This document shows positions 63,881 through 64,000 of a stretch of 64,000 nt of DNA, piece after piece. The stretch's first letter is position 1. Each line of letters begins with the position of its first letter. The notes under the pieces are model-generated. The model did no database searches and was not told the origin of the DNA. It saw nothing but the letters and a program-made list of their open reading frames with translations. Made by a program: the position numbers and the translations under genes. The DNA is from Rhizobium oryziradicis (lineage in GTDB: Bacteria > Pseudomonadota > Alphaproteobacteria > Rhizobiales > Rhizobiaceae). Where the stretch lies: positions 839,304 to 903,303 of the forward strand of contig NZ_MKIM01000027.1 of assembly GCF_001939045.1 (NCBI RefSeq), read 5' to 3'.

Positions 63881-64000
63881 ATGTATTCCTATTCCGACAG
63901 ACTTCGAGCCGTTGAGCTGTACATCAGGCTTGGCAAGCGGGTTAAGGCGACCATTCGGCAGTTGGGTTATCCCACCAAGAATGCTCTAAAAAGCTGGTAC
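63881..64000 (+). CDS. IS3-family transposase, 5' part (runs off window)
   Basis: The first 40 codons, MYSYSDRLRAVELYIRLGKR then TIRQLGYPTKNALKSWY, match the N-terminal HTH of rhizobial IS3-type transposases. GAGG lies eight bases upstream. The element's left end is probably in 63790-63860 but no clear inverted repeat can be fixed without the right end. Confidence 0.85.
   Translation, partial: MYSYSDRLRAVELYIRLGKRVKATIRQLGYPTKNALKSWY

Overview
The window looks like the chromosome of a Rhizobiaceae-type alphaproteobacterium (Rhizobium/Agrobacterium relatives). The evidence is a class I PHA synthase, an NDUFS4-type complex I accessory subunit, a double cold-shock-domain protein, the aminotransferase-homoserine dehydrogenase-RecJ neighbourhood, and two copies of a two-palindrome intergenic repeat of the RIME type. 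The species cannot be named from sequence alone.

Region 1 (1-16.2 kb) is ordinary chromosome: a divergent LysR/YeiH-type exporter pair, sfsA, phaC, a small lipoprotein, an AlaC-like aminotransferase, hom, a NucS-like nuclease gene wedged between hom and recJ, recJ, three identical tRNA-Glu genes, a lipoprotein, glyoxalase I, a cold-shock protein with a DUF192 protein, tRNA-Pro, the NDUFS4-like subunit and tRNA-Arg(TCT).

Region 2 (16.24-57.88 kb) is a complete-looking siphovirus-type prophage integrated at the 3' end of tRNA-Arg. A 21-bp direct repeat (16237-16257 and 57856-57876) marks attL and attR. From left to right it carries integrase and small leftward genes, a LexA-like CI repressor divergent from a Cro-like gene with five related operator sites, an early operon (two methyltransferase-like proteins, a replication protein with a large internal inverted repeat, a NusG-like protein), HNH, terminase, portal, HK97 protease and capsid, head-tail joining, and a tail module. 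The tail module has a perfect -1 frameshift heptamer in the tail assembly chaperone gene. Tail tip and fibre genes, a reversed DUF4160/DUF2442-HTH pair, endolysin, holin-like genes and a Dam methylase follow. Between the lysis module and attR sits a defence cargo: a fused nuclease-methyltransferase of MmeI type and a SIR2-HerA pair.

Region 3 (57.9-64 kb) lies outside attR but still looks acquired: an IS630-family element with its transposase in two frames, about 0.9 kb of decayed DNA, a two-gene methyltransferase plus PD-(D/E)XK-like protein that may be an uncharacterised restriction-modification system, and the start of an IS3-family transposase running off the window. The tRNA-Arg locus therefore looks like an island hotspot, with two independent methylation-based defence loci about 6 kb apart.
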